DNA of 64,000 bases from G963666705 sp963666705 (lineage in GTDB: Bacteria > Pseudomonadota > Alphaproteobacteria > CADEGL01). The notes beneath the pieces were generated by a model. It did no database searches, had not been told where the DNA came from, and worked only from the letters and a program-made list of their open reading frames with translations. Each line of letters opens with the position of its first letter. Position 1 is the first letter of the stretch. Where the stretch lies: positions 1 to 64,000 of the forward strand of contig CAXXKO010000017.1 of assembly GCA_963666705.2 (NCBI GenBank). The letters are read 5' to 3'. Both the position numbers and the translations under genes were made by a program. This document shows positions 21,231-29,560 of this stretch, piece by piece.

Positions 21231-21434
21231 AGGCCGCGCACGCCGCCAGCATGGCGAATACGCGAGCACGGGCGCGAGACGGCTGGACGAGGGCCTCTTG
21301 GATGCCTATGAGCTTCTCTGGCTGCGCCGCGCCTTCGGCCGCGAAAGCACAGGGTGGGAGGATCGGGAGGCGCGCGTGGCCCGTATGGACCGTTTATGGG
21401 GCCTGTGACGGGGCCAGGGCTCGAAAGGACGGCG

Positions 21435-22226
21435 ATGGACATCGCGATCGTCATTCCCGCGCGTTACGGCTCGCGCCGCTTTCCCGGCAAGCCGCTGGCC
21501 GCGATCGGGGGCCGGTCCCTGTTGAGCCGGACCTGGTCCATCGCCAAGGCGGTGGGTGGGGTGAGCGCCGTCTACATTGCCACCGAGGACGAGCGAATCG
21601 CCGACCATGCCAGGACGATCGGGGCGGCGGCCATCATGACCTCCGCGGACTGCGAGAACGGCACCGAGCGGGTGCGCGAGGCGATTGGAACCCTGCCCAA
21701 GCCCCCGGACGCGGTCATCAACCTGCAAGGGGACGCCGTCCTGACCCCGCCCTGGGTCCTCCAGTCGCTGGTCGATGTCCTCGAGGCCGATCCGGCAGCC
21801 CGCCTGGTCACGCCGGCAATGCGCTGCAGCCGGCGCCAGCTCGAGGAGATCGCGGAGTCCAAGAAGGAAAGCCCCACCAGCGGGACGCTGGTGACGTTCG
21901 ACAGGCGCTTCAACGCCCTCTATTTCTCCAAGGCGATCATTCCCTATGTGCGAAGCAAGGACTTGGACCCGCCCCCCGTCTACCGGCATATCGGCATCTA
22001 TGGCTACCGCCTCGACACCCTCGAAGAGTTGGCCTCGCTCGAGCCGACTCCGCTGGAGGTCACCGAGCAGCTCGAGCAGCTTCGGGCGCTGGAGAACGGC
22101 ATCCCCATAAGGATCGTGTTGGTCGATTACCGCGGCCGCACCCACTGGTCCGTGGACGCGCCCGAGGATGTCGCGATCGTCGAGGAATTGATCGAGCGGC
22201 AGGGCGAGCTGGTCGAATTCACCTGA
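21435..22226 (+). CDS. kdsB: 3-deoxy-manno-octulosonate cytidylyltransferase
   Basis: Activates Kdo to CMP-Kdo for lipid A core assembly. The 263-residue product shows the nucleotide-binding N-terminus IVIPARYGSRRFPGKPLAAI, the substrate loop CENGTERVREAI and NLQGDAVLTPPWVL, where family members usually read NLQGDEP; the Ala replacing Glu is worth noting. YRHIGIYGY and the C-terminal GVDAPED-like SVDAPEDVAIVE complete the family pattern. The ATG at 21435 follows AAGGACGGCG. The stop overlaps the next ATG by one base. It faces away from hsp20 across a 326-bp divergent region. Confidence 0.88.
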   Translation: MDIAIVIPARYGSRRFPGKPLAAIGGRSLLSRTWSIAKAVGGVSAVYIATEDERIADHARTIGAAAIMTSADCENGTERVREAIGTLPKPPDAVINLQGDAVLTPPWVLQSLVDVLEADPAARLVTPAMRCSRRQLEEIAESKKESPTSGTLVTFDRRFNALYFSKAIIPYVRSKDLDPPPVYRHIGIYGYRLDTLEELASLEPTPLEVTEQLEQLRALENGIPIRIVLVDYRGRTHWSVDAPEDVAIVEELIERQGELVEFT

Positions 22227-22864
22227 TGCAGATACTCCTGGCCCGCCACGGCAATACCTTCGGACCCAGCGATAAGGTGGTCTGGGTCGGCCGCGAGACC
22301 GACCTTCCCCTGGTGGAGAAGGGCGTCGAGCAGGCCCATGCCGTGGCCGCCGGGCTCGCGGCCAAGGGGCTGATCCCCACCCACGTCCTGTGCGGCGCCC
22401 TGGAACGGACCAGGCGGACCGCCGAGATCGTGGTCGCGGACCTCGGCCTGGCCTCGGCACCGCTCGTCGACCCCCGCCTCAACGAGATCGATTACGGAAG
22501 CTGGGCCGGCCACAGCTCCGGCGAGATCGCCGCGGCGCTGGGACAGGAAGACGCCCTGAGGCGCTGGAGCGAGGACGACGTCTGGCCCACCGGTGCCGGC
22601 TGGGGCAGCACCGAGGCCGAGATACTGGGCAACATCGAAGGTTTCCTCGCGGATCTCCAGGCGGACCCGGGCGCCCGCCCGCTGGTGGTCAGCAGCAACG
22701 GCATCCTGCGCTCCTTCCCGCGGCTGCTCGGCCTCGCCCATCCACAGGGCGAAGGCCGCGGCTCCTTCCGCATCAGGACCGGTCACATGGCGGGAATCGC
22801 GCACCGCGACGGCCGCCTCGCTCTCCGATGCTGGGACGTCGCCCCCGGCGACCTCGTGGCTTGA
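22226..22864 (+). CDS. Histidine phosphatase (phosphoglycerate mutase-like) family protein
   Basis: The 212-residue protein opens MQILLARHGNTFGPSDKVVW, with the phosphorylated His in the RHG motif near residue 8. CGALERTRRTAEI carries the second phosphate-pocket Arg, NEIDYGSWAG follows, and a later segment (VVSSNGILRSFPRLL) has Asn where most members have the second catalytic His (sGH/HG.). That substitution may lower or change phosphatase activity. It overlaps kdsB by one base, suggesting one transcript and perhaps a role in sugar-phosphate metabolism; the substrate is unknown. Confidence 0.8.
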   Translation: MQILLARHGNTFGPSDKVVWVGRETDLPLVEKGVEQAHAVAAGLAAKGLIPTHVLCGALERTRRTAEIVVADLGLASAPLVDPRLNEIDYGSWAGHSSGEIAAALGQEDALRRWSEDDVWPTGAGWGSTEAEILGNIEGFLADLQADPGARPLVVSSNGILRSFPRLLGLAHPQGEGRGSFRIRTGHMAGIAHRDGRLALRCWDVAPGDLVA

Positions 22865-22877
22865 AGCGCCGCGGCGC

Positions 22878-23822
22878 CTACTTCGCCGCCACCGCCGCCT
22901 GGGTATAAACCGGGGTCAGCCACTCTTGCCGGCGCGCGCTCTCGCCGCGCACGGCCGCCTGATAGATGTCCCACACGGCGCGCGTGACGGGTCCGATTCC
23001 GCCGTCGCCAACGGGCAGGCCATCGATATTCACGATGGGCGTGACCTCGTAGGCCGAGCCGCAGAAAAAGACCTCCTCGGCGAGATGGAGCTCGGTGCGA
23101 TCGATGACGCGCTCGGTCGCCGGCATGGCGAGCTCGCCCGCGAAGATATCGAGGATGGATGCCCGGGTGATGCTTTCGAGGATACCCTCGGTGGCGACGG
23201 GCGTGGCGGGAACACCGTCCCGGACCATGAAGATGCAGGCCCCCGCACCCTCCGCCACCTTGCCCGCGCCGGTCAGGAAGATGGCCTTGTCGTAGCCGTC
23301 GGCCTTGGCCTGGATCTCGCCCAGGCGGCCGTTGTGGTAGTTGGCGGCCACCTTGATCCGGGGCGGCATGGACCTCTCGTCGATCCGCGCCCACGAGCTG
23401 ATCGAGGCCCGCACCGCCTTGTCGTCGAGCGCGCGACGCGGACGGTGGACGGCGCCGCAGCTGAGCGCCACCGGGCCGGTCGCGTCCATGAGCGCCGTGC
23501 CGAGGATGTGGGCCGAGAGGCGGATGTGGCAATCGTCGCGCACGTCGTTCGCCCGCACCACCTCGATCACCTGCTCGGTCATCTCCTCGACCGTGTAGGA
23601 GCGGTCGTAGCGCATGATGTGCATGGACTGCTGGAGGCGGACCAGATGCTCTCGCAGGCGGAAGATGTTGAGGTTCTCGCCCTTGTGGTCGCCATAGCCG
23701 CAGATGCCCTCGAAGACGGTCAGGCCGTATTTCACCGCCGGGCTCAGGACATGGAGCCTGGCCTCGTCCTCGGGTACGAGCTTGCCGTCGAAACTGATGA
23801 GCTTGGCCGTCGATGTGAACAC
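22878..23822 (-). CDS. ilvE: Branched-chain amino acid aminotransferase
   Basis: A class IV PLP enzyme interconverting Val/Leu/Ile and their 2-oxo acids, with glutamate as partner. In the 314 residues, YGLTVFEGICGY is the N-terminal substrate region, the Schiff-base lysine is Lys157 in RIKVAANYHNGRLGEIQAKA, and EGAGACIFMVRDG then LESITRASILDI close the PLP phosphate site. A GTG at 23822, preceded by GGGAGG, is preferred over the TTG at 23855. It converges with the histidine phosphatase gene, leaving 13 bp. Confidence 0.92.
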   Translation of the reverse strand: MFTSTAKLISFDGKLVPEDEARLHVLSPAVKYGLTVFEGICGYGDHKGENLNIFRLREHLVRLQQSMHIMRYDRSYTVEEMTEQVIEVVRANDVRDDCHIRLSAHILGTALMDATGPVALSCGAVHRPRRALDDKAVRASISSWARIDERSMPPRIKVAANYHNGRLGEIQAKADGYDKAIFLTGAGKVAEGAGACIFMVRDGVPATPVATEGILESITRASILDIFAGELAMPATERVIDRTELHLAEEVFFCGSAYEVTPIVNIDGLPVGDGGIGPVTRAVWDIYQAAVRGESARRQEWLTPVYTQAAVAAK

Positions 23823-23873
23823 GGTCCCTGCCTCCCCTTCGCTTCCCTGAATCAAGCGTGTTCCGCCATCCTA

Positions 23874-24659
23874 TCAGAGGGACAGCCCACGCAGGTACGC
23901 CGTTCGCGCCGCGCCCGCCACCATCATCAGGGAGAGGTCGCTGCCGGCGAGCACGAAGCGCATGCCGAGGGCGATGTAACGCTCCATCAGCATCGGGTCG
24001 TAGACCCCGCCCATGCCGGGATGAACGCCGTTGGCGCGACAGGCGGCGATGACGGTCGCGTAGATCTCGCCGATGCGGGGGTCGTCGAGCCGGCCCGGGA
24101 TGCCCATCTCCATGCAGAGGTCGTTGGTGCCGATCAGCAGCACGTCGATGCCCGGGACTTCTGCGATTGCGTCCAGGTTCTCGATGGCGCGCGGCGTCTC
24201 CAGCATGATGACGACGAGGGTTGCCTCGTTGACGGCGCGCGCCGCCTCGCCGAGCGGCAGGGCGGCGAAGTCGAGCTGGGCCTGGGCCCCCGCGATCGAG
24301 CGGCGGCCGGCGGGCGGGAACTTGCAGTTGGCGACGATACGTGCCGCCTCTTCCGCCGTCTCCACATGGGGTGCCACGATGCCCATGGCGCCGCCATCGA
24401 GCACCCGCGTCGCGTGATGGTGGGCGAAGTCGGGCACGCGGACGAACGGAGTGATCCCGGCGTCCTGGGCCGCGACGCTCAGCTGCACCGCCTGCTCCAC
24501 CGACATGGCGTTGTGCTCCATGTCGATGAACAGCCAGTCGAAGCCGCAGGTGCGCATGATGCGGCCCGTGTCCGCGGTGCGGGCCTGGCGCAGGCCGATG
24601 CCGATGGCCAGCTCGCCGGCCTCCAGGCGATCCTTGGCGTGATTCCGGATTTCCGTCAT
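23874..24659 (-). CDS. HpcH/HpaI family class II aldolase
   Basis: A 261-residue TIM-barrel protein with the metal-dependent pyruvate-aldolase signatures: FDWLFIDMEHNAMSVEQAVQ (family Glu/His), GGAMGIVAPHVETAEEA, and LVVIMLETPRAIENLDAIAE plus LLIGTNDLCMEMGIPG (metal ligands Glu and Asp). Relatives cleave 4-hydroxy-2-oxo acids to pyruvate or related products plus an aldehyde. The substrate is not predictable here. The start at 24659 gives the usual N-terminus. It is divergent from the tandem dioxygenases across 172 bp and could act in the same unknown degradation route, an inference from position only. Confidence 0.85.
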   Translation of the reverse strand: MTEIRNHAKDRLEAGELAIGIGLRQARTADTGRIMRTCGFDWLFIDMEHNAMSVEQAVQLSVAAQDAGITPFVRVPDFAHHHATRVLDGGAMGIVAPHVETAEEAARIVANCKFPPAGRRSIAGAQAQLDFAALPLGEAARAVNEATLVVIMLETPRAIENLDAIAEVPGIDVLLIGTNDLCMEMGIPGRLDDPRIGEIYATVIAACRANGVHPGMGGVYDPMLMERYIALGMRFVLAGSDLSLMMVAGAARTAYLRGLSL

Positions 24660-24831
24660 GGTTGCCCCCTGGTGTCCTGGCGCCGCCCCAGCCGCGGCCA
24701 ACTTAGAGTCTGGGGCGCGCCCGGTCGATGCCCGTCCCATCGCCGCCCGCGGACTTGACTCGCTCCGGCGGGCGGCCCGTAATGTTCGGACGCGAGCCCT
24801 AATACGCCCATACAATCACGCGAATCGGACC

Positions 24832-25884
24832 ATGACAGCCGTCCATCGTGAGACCATCACCGGGCCCGGCGCCTGGAAGGCGAGCGACTTTCCCGGCGGC
24901 GCGGACGACATCGCCTTCGACCTCGGCCCGCGGCACCTGGCCGCCATCGCCGAGGCCATGAAGGCGGTGCGCGGGCGCGGTCTGGCCCTGGAAGAGATCA
25001 CCCGTGATGACTTCGCGCTCGGAGACATGGCGGGCGAGCTTGCCGCCCAGGCCGAGGAGATCGACCGGGGCCGCGGCATCATCGTCATCCGCGGCCTCCC
25101 GGTGGACGATTATTCCCAGGCGGACATCGAGGCCATCTATTTGGGCATCGGCGCCCATTTCGGGACCGCGGTCTCGCAAAGCGTGATGGGGGACCGCCTC
25201 GGCCACGTCATCGACGTGACGGACGTGGATCCGAACGCCCGCGCCTACCGCGCCCGTCAGGAGCTCTCGCTCCCTACCGACCTTTCGGACATCGCGAGCC
25301 TCTTGTGCATCTATCCGGCCGGCTCGGGCGGCGTCAGCCGGTTCGCGAGCGCGCTCGCCATCCATAACGAGATGCTGGCCACGCGGCCCGACCTCCTCGA
25401 GCCGCTCTACCGCGGGTTCCGCTGGCACCGCCTGGGCGAGCACGGGACCGGGGAGGACCCGATCACGCCCCACCGGGTGCCGCACTTCTCATACCATGGC
25501 GGCCGCCTGAGCTGCCGCTACGTGCGCAGCTATATCCGTGAGGGCGCGCACGCGCTCGACGAGCCGCTCGACGGTACCGAGGAAGAGGCGCTCGATACCT
25601 TCGACGAGATCGGCCGGCGCCCGGACCTCCAGCTCGAGCTCATCCTCGGCCGCGGCGCGGCCGTGTTCGTGAACAACCTGACGGTGCTGCACGCCCGCAC
25701 GGCCTTCGAGAATCACGGCGACCCGGCGAAGAAGCGCCACCTCCTGCGCCTTTGGCTCGCCTCGCACACGGCCCCGGCGGTGGTGCCGGAGATACAGGTC
25801 TTTACCACCGGCCGCGGCGGCGGCATCCCGAAACAGGAAGACGGCCGCATGCCGAGCTTCGAGCGCCACTTCGATATCGGCTGA
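24832..25884 (+). CDS. TauD/TfdA-family dioxygenase paralogue lacking the first iron-ligand His
   Basis: A 350-residue protein of the Fe(II)/2-oxoglutarate dioxygenase fold. It is clearly paralogous to the next gene along its whole length (SQSVMGDRLGHVIDVTD, RPDLLEPLYRGFRWHRLGE, VNNLTVLHARTAFEN). Where the family has the facial-triad HxD (His148-x-Asp150 in the neighbour), this copy has Pro148-Thr-Asp150, encoded CCT. The distal His287 (VLHAR) and the 2-oxoglutarate-binding Arg region (KKRHLLRLWL) are kept. Loss of an iron ligand should impair normal chemistry, so it may be a partner or a specialised enzyme. The ATG at 24832 matches the neighbour's start. Confidence 0.85.
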   Translation: MTAVHRETITGPGAWKASDFPGGADDIAFDLGPRHLAAIAEAMKAVRGRGLALEEITRDDFALGDMAGELAAQAEEIDRGRGIIVIRGLPVDDYSQADIEAIYLGIGAHFGTAVSQSVMGDRLGHVIDVTDVDPNARAYRARQELSLPTDLSDIASLLCIYPAGSGGVSRFASALAIHNEMLATRPDLLEPLYRGFRWHRLGEHGTGEDPITPHRVPHFSYHGGRLSCRYVRSYIREGAHALDEPLDGTEEEALDTFDEIGRRPDLQLELILGRGAAVFVNNLTVLHARTAFENHGDPAKKRHLLRLWLASHTAPAVVPEIQVFTTGRGGGIPKQEDGRMPSFERHFDIG

Positions 25885-25914
25885 GCGGATGCCAACCACG
25901 GCAGGGAAAGACGA

Positions 25915-26988
25915 ATGACTGCCATCCATCGCCTGCATGCCGACGAGCCGGGCGCCTGGACGCGGGCGGACATCGGGGGCAAGGCGGACGTCTTCTCCCT
26001 CGACCTCTCGGCGGCCGACCGGGGCGAGCTCGACACCGCGCTCGCCGCCGTGCGCGCCCGCGGCCTCGCCATGGAGGCGATCGGCAGGGCCGACTTCCCG
26101 CTGCTCGGCCTCGGGCGCCGCCTCGCGGCGCTCGCGCGCGAGGTCGCGGACGGGCGGGGCCTGGCGCTGGTGCGGGGATTTCCGGTCGAGGAATACGGGC
26201 AGGCCGACATCGAGGCGCTCTATTGGGGCCTCGCCACCCATCTCGGCACCGCCGTCTCCCAGAGCGTGATGGGCGACCGCCTGGGCCACGTCATCGACGT
26301 GACCGACGAGGACCCGAACGCCCGTGCCTACCGGGCGCGGCGGAGGCTCTATTTCCACTCCGATTTCGTCGATGTCCTGGGCCTCATGTGCCTTTGCAAG
26401 GGCCGGTCGGGCGGCCTCAACCAGTTCGTCAGCAGCCTGGCCGTTCACAACGTGATCCTGGCCACCCGGCCCGAGCTGCTGGAGCCGCTCTGTCGCGGCT
26501 TCCACTATCACCGACTGGGCGAAGAGGGCCCGGGCGAGGCGCCGATCACCCCCTGCCGGGTGCCCGTCTTTTCCGTCGCGGACGGGCGCCTCAGCGCACG
26601 CTACTCGCGCACCTACCTCGGGGAGGGAGTCCGGGCCCACGGCGAGCTTTCGCCGTTCGAGGCCGAGGCGCTGGCTTACTTCGACGAGGTCTGCCTCAGG
26701 TCGGATTTGGTGGCCGAGCTCGGGCTCGAGCCGGGCGAGGGTGTCTTCATCAATAATTTCACGATCCTGCACGGGCGCGACGCGTTCGAGGACGGCCCCG
26801 ACCCGGCGCGAAAGCGGCACCTGCTGCGGGTATGGCTGGCGGTGGAAGACGGCCGCCCCCTGGTCCCGGAGATCCAGGTCTTCGACGCCGGCCGGCAAGG
26901 CGGCATCCCGGAGCAGGAAGAAGGCCGGACGCCGAGCTTCGAGCGCCAAGCGGCGCTCGACGGGACAACCACGCCACGGCCCAACTGA
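25915..26988 (+). CDS. TauD/TfdA-family Fe(II)/2-oxoglutarate dioxygenase
   Basis: A 357-residue tandem paralogue of the preceding gene with the complete iron triad: His148 and Asp150 in RRLYFHSDFVDV, and distal His286 in FTILHGRDAFED. The Arg/Leu-rich KRHLLRVWLAVE, which holds 2-oxoglutarate in the family, follows. It should hydroxylate or oxidatively cleave a small organic substrate using O2 and 2-oxoglutarate; the substrate is unknown. AGGGAAAG precedes the ATG at 25915, 30 bp after the first copy, so the two are cotranscribed. The shared tail RQGGIPEQEEGR / RGGGIPKQEDGR confirms duplication. Confidence 0.88.
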   Translation: MTAIHRLHADEPGAWTRADIGGKADVFSLDLSAADRGELDTALAAVRARGLAMEAIGRADFPLLGLGRRLAALAREVADGRGLALVRGFPVEEYGQADIEALYWGLATHLGTAVSQSVMGDRLGHVIDVTDEDPNARAYRARRRLYFHSDFVDVLGLMCLCKGRSGGLNQFVSSLAVHNVILATRPELLEPLCRGFHYHRLGEEGPGEAPITPCRVPVFSVADGRLSARYSRTYLGEGVRAHGELSPFEAEALAYFDEVCLRSDLVAELGLEPGEGVFINNFTILHGRDAFEDGPDPARKRHLLRVWLAVEDGRPLVPEIQVFDAGRQGGIPEQEEGRTPSFERQAALDGTTTPRPN

Positions 26989-27006
26989 AGGCTTGCGCCA
27001 GCTTCT

Positions 27007-27060
27007 TTGACTGAAGCCGGCCACCGCCGTTAATCTGGGCGGATCGTCCGATGATCGGAC
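27007..27060 (+). promoter_or_regulatory. Putative sigma-70 promoter with palindromic operator
   Basis: TTGACT (27007-27012), a 17-bp spacer and TTAATC (27030-27035) form a plausible promoter. Ten bases on lies the perfect palindrome GTCCGAT-G-ATCGGAC (27046-27060), at or just after the expected transcription start, where a repressor would bind. It precedes the Sel1/peptidoglycan-binding gene. Confidence 0.45.
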
Positions 27061-27087
27061 GCAGTCCGCGGAACGGGAGCCGAAGCC

Positions 27088-28140
27088 ATGAAGCGCCTCT
27101 TGACCTCCATTGCCCTGCTGGTCGCCTTCGCGAGCCCGGCCTGGGCCGATTTCGACTCGGGTCTGTCCGCCTATATGAGGAGCGACTACCGTGCGGCCTA
27201 TGCCGAGTTCGCACCCCTCGCCGACCAGGGGAATGCGGACGCGCAGAACATGCTCGGCTATATGTACGCCAGGGGGCAAGGGGTGCCGCAGGACTTCGTC
27301 CAAGCCCATGTCTGGTTCAACCTCGCCGCCGCGGCGGGCAAGGGAGGCGCCGCCGATTCGCGCGACGAGATGGCCAAGCTGATGAGCCCGTCCCAGATCG
27401 CCGAGGCACAAGGCCTGGCGCGCCAGTGGCGCCCGGCACAGGCCATGGCCGAGACGAGCCCCGCCACGCCGGCCTCGACCGCGACGAGCGGCCTGAGCGA
27501 GCAGGAGCTGGTGGCCGCCATCCAGGAAAACCTGAACGCGCTCGGTTACAACGCCGGCCCGGCCGACGGAGCCATGGGGCGCCGGACCCGGTCGGCCATC
27601 CGCGGCTTCCAGCTCGACCAAGGGCTCCCCATCGACGGTGTGCCGACAGAGGGGCTGCTCGCCAGTCTGCGCGCGGCCCGCGGGTCACCACAGACGGAGA
27701 GCGCGGCGGCGCCCGCGCCGCAGCCCGAGCCCGAGATAGCCTCCGCCCCGGCGCCGGGCCCGGCTGTCGCTTCCGACAACCAGACGCAGGCAATCATCGA
27801 CCGGCTGCGGGAGCTGATCGAGAAGGGGCGCCAGGAAAGGTCCATCAGCCAGGGAATGCGGGCCGAGCTGCGGGCGCTGGCCGACCAGTACGACTGGCCC
27901 TGGCGGGTCCGGGTGCTCATCGACGACTTCGCCGACGCCAATTTCACCGCCAATCCCGCCTGGGTGGTCACCAGCGGCGAATTCTGGATCGACCGCTACG
28001 AAGGGCTGCGCACGCGCCTCGAGGCGCCGGCGAAGCAGCAGCAAACCTCGCAGGGCGAGAGTGGCGACGCGGCCAGTGTCATCATCGGCACCATTCTCGC
28101 CCAGGTGTTGAAGCCGCAACAGCAACAAGGCACGACCTAG
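27088..28140 (+). CDS. Exported Sel1-repeat / peptidoglycan-binding protein, truncated by in-frame TAG
   Basis: A 350-residue product: signal peptide (1-20, MKRLLTSIALLVAFASPAWA), Sel1-type repeats (about 32-105; LADQGNADAQNMLGYMYARG), a peptidoglycan-binding-1 domain (about 138-190; LNALGYNAGPADGAMGRRTR), an Ala/Pro linker and the start of a concanavalin-like beta-sandwich (from about 270; VLIDDFADANFTANPAWVVT). The frame meets TAG at 28138-28140 after a Gln-rich stretch, yet stays open for 147 further codons that complete the sandwich. The likely ancestral codon is CAG (Gln). It probably binds the cell wall in the periplasm; a truncated form may still do so. Confidence 0.75.
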   Translation: MKRLLTSIALLVAFASPAWADFDSGLSAYMRSDYRAAYAEFAPLADQGNADAQNMLGYMYARGQGVPQDFVQAHVWFNLAAAAGKGGAADSRDEMAKLMSPSQIAEAQGLARQWRPAQAMAETSPATPASTATSGLSEQELVAAIQENLNALGYNAGPADGAMGRRTRSAIRGFQLDQGLPIDGVPTEGLLASLRAARGSPQTESAAAPAPQPEPEIASAPAPGPAVASDNQTQAIIDRLRELIEKGRQERSISQGMRAELRALADQYDWPWRVRVLIDDFADANFTANPAWVVTSGEFWIDRYEGLRTRLEAPAKQQQTSQGESGDAASVIIGTILAQVLKPQQQQGTT

Positions 28141-28584
28141 GCCGCCGCGCCCACGGAGGCGGCGATCCACGCGGCGGCGGGCATCACCAATGCCTTCGCC
28201 CTCGAGATCGAGCTGCGCGCGCTGCCCGGCACGCCAGGCCAGAGCATCGAGCTCGGCCCCTATCAGGGCGAGCGCCGCGATTGGGGCTACCGCCTGAGCT
28301 ACGCGGTCGGCGACGCCCCGACCCTCGAGCTTACGCGCCAGTCGCCGGGCCGGTCCTCGGTGATCGAGCTCTCGGATTCGGTGCCCGCGCTCGACGACGG
28401 CGCGCGCCATACGGTCCAGTGGCGGCGCGCGGCCGACGGCGCCATGGTCGTCCTGGTGGACGGGGCCGAGGTCATGCGCGCCACGGACCGCGCGATCCTC
28501 AACCCCTTCGACGGCGTGAGCATCCTCAACCGCGGCGGCGACTACGCCATCTCGCGCATCTCGGTCGAAGGCGCCGCGCCCTAG
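28141..28584 (+). pseudogene. 3' remainder of the Sel1/peptidoglycan-binding gene after the amber codon
   Basis: The reading frame continues without another stop for 147 codons (ITNAFALEIELRALPGTPGQ ... VEGAAP) and has the strand pattern of a concanavalin-like or LamG domain, matching the domain begun before the TAG. It has no ribosome binding site of its own at a good start. It is therefore the disrupted C-terminus, or is reached only by readthrough, or the TAG is a sequence error. Its TAG stop (28582-28584) lies within the left inverted repeat of the adjacent MITE. Confidence 0.75.
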
Positions 28585-28850
28585 TACCCACTTTCATAAT
28601 TCCGTGTGCCATACGACGGCGCCCCGAGGTTCCCGGCTAGGAGGGTGGCGCGCCGTGATGCCGGGGCATCACAAGCGTCGCGCGACGACGTCCGGGGGCC
28701 TCGGGGCGCCGCCCACCGGGTCGCTTTTCCCGCCCCCTCGGGGCGTCGGGGACACTTGACGATGCCCCGGCATCGCCGGCGCACCCCCTCCTACCGAGGA
28801 GACGGGAAAAGCGATCGTATGGCACACGGAATTATGAAAGTGGGTACTAG
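28581..28850. mobile_element. MITE-like element with perfect 36-bp terminal inverted repeats
   Basis: The sequence CTAGTACCCACTTTCATAAT... at 28581-28616 is repeated exactly in reverse complement at 28815-28850. The ends fall at CTAG, so a TA duplication (TA 28582-28583 and 28848-28849) or a CTAG duplication is possible; IS630/Tc1-type elements target TA within CTAG. The interior continues as an imperfect inverted repeat (GATGCCGGGGCATC near both sides) and encodes nothing. A 270-bp non-autonomous element mobilised by a transposase elsewhere is the simplest reading. Its ends do not match the IS630-family copy at 37431-38601. Confidence 0.8.
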
Positions 28851-29106
28851 AGTGGGTCCGCGCCTGCGCGGGCGCGCCGGATGACCGCCGGGCCGCCTTG
28901 CGGCCTGGAGCGATTCCAGACGAGGTGGATACGCTTTGGAAACCGCACTCGCGAATCCGCGCGGCCCCGCGGACGGGCACACGTATTTCTTGCGTGGGCC
29001 AATTTTTTTCGCCCCCCTGTGATAGAGGTCACTTCGCCCCTGGCTCAAACGAGTCAAAACACAGTCGCGACAATAAGAAACATCCACCCGTGGCTGGAGA
29101 GGGGTT
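28851..29106. other. Non-coding gap before a response-regulator gene
   Basis: No convincing gene on either strand. It holds a TCCGCG-CGGCCC-CGCGGA hairpin (near 28954-28971) and, downstream, a seven-T run, then an AT-richer stretch that probably contains the promoter of the CheY-like gene at 29107. No clear -35/-10 pair could be fixed. Confidence 0.5.
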
Positions 29107-29502
29107 ATGACCCAGGCAAGAAAGGCGACCATTCTCGTCGTCGAAGACGATCCAAGGGTCCGACTGGTGACCGGGATGATGCTCGAATCGCTCGGCCACC
29201 AGGTTCTGTCGGCCGAGGACGGCCAACGGGCTGTCGAGCTGTTCGAGAGCAGCGAGCGGCGGGTCGACCTTCTCCTCGTGGATGTCATCCTGCCGCGCGG
29301 CCCCAACGGCCGCCAACTGGTCGAGGAAATCCTCACCCGCGGGCCGGATACCAAGGTTCTCATGGTCTCGGGATACGCGCGCCAGGAGCTTATCGCGTCC
29401 CAGGCCCTGGACACCGCGGTCCGCTTTCTCGCCAAACCCTACCTGGTCGCCGATCTGGCCCGACTCATCGCCCAAGAGCTGGGCTACACCGCGGCCGCCT
29501 GA
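29107..29502 (+). CDS. Single-domain response regulator (CheY-like)
   Basis: The 131 residues form one receiver domain: acidic pocket in ILVVEDDPRVR (Glu/Asp/Asp), phospho-acceptor Asp in LLLVDVILPRGPNG, Ser in MVSGYA (switch position) and Lys in FLAKPY. There is no output domain, so it would signal by protein contact or pass phosphate on. No kinase gene is adjacent. It resembles receivers fused to hybrid kinases, where GxxLxxxIL follows the Asp. The partner is unknown. Confidence 0.88.
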   Translation: MTQARKATILVVEDDPRVRLVTGMMLESLGHQVLSAEDGQRAVELFESSERRVDLLLVDVILPRGPNGRQLVEEILTRGPDTKVLMVSGYARQELIASQALDTAVRFLAKPYLVADLARLIAQELGYTAAA

Positions 29503-29560
29503 CGCCCGGGCCCGGCCCGCGCCGGGCCGCGACCACGCGCGCGCCGGGAGGGGAACAGCG

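Noticed and set aside
28581..28850. MITE read as a simple transcription terminator or a gene
   Set aside because: Perfect 36-bp ends at CTAG over 270 bp go far beyond a terminator, and the interior has no credible coding frame.
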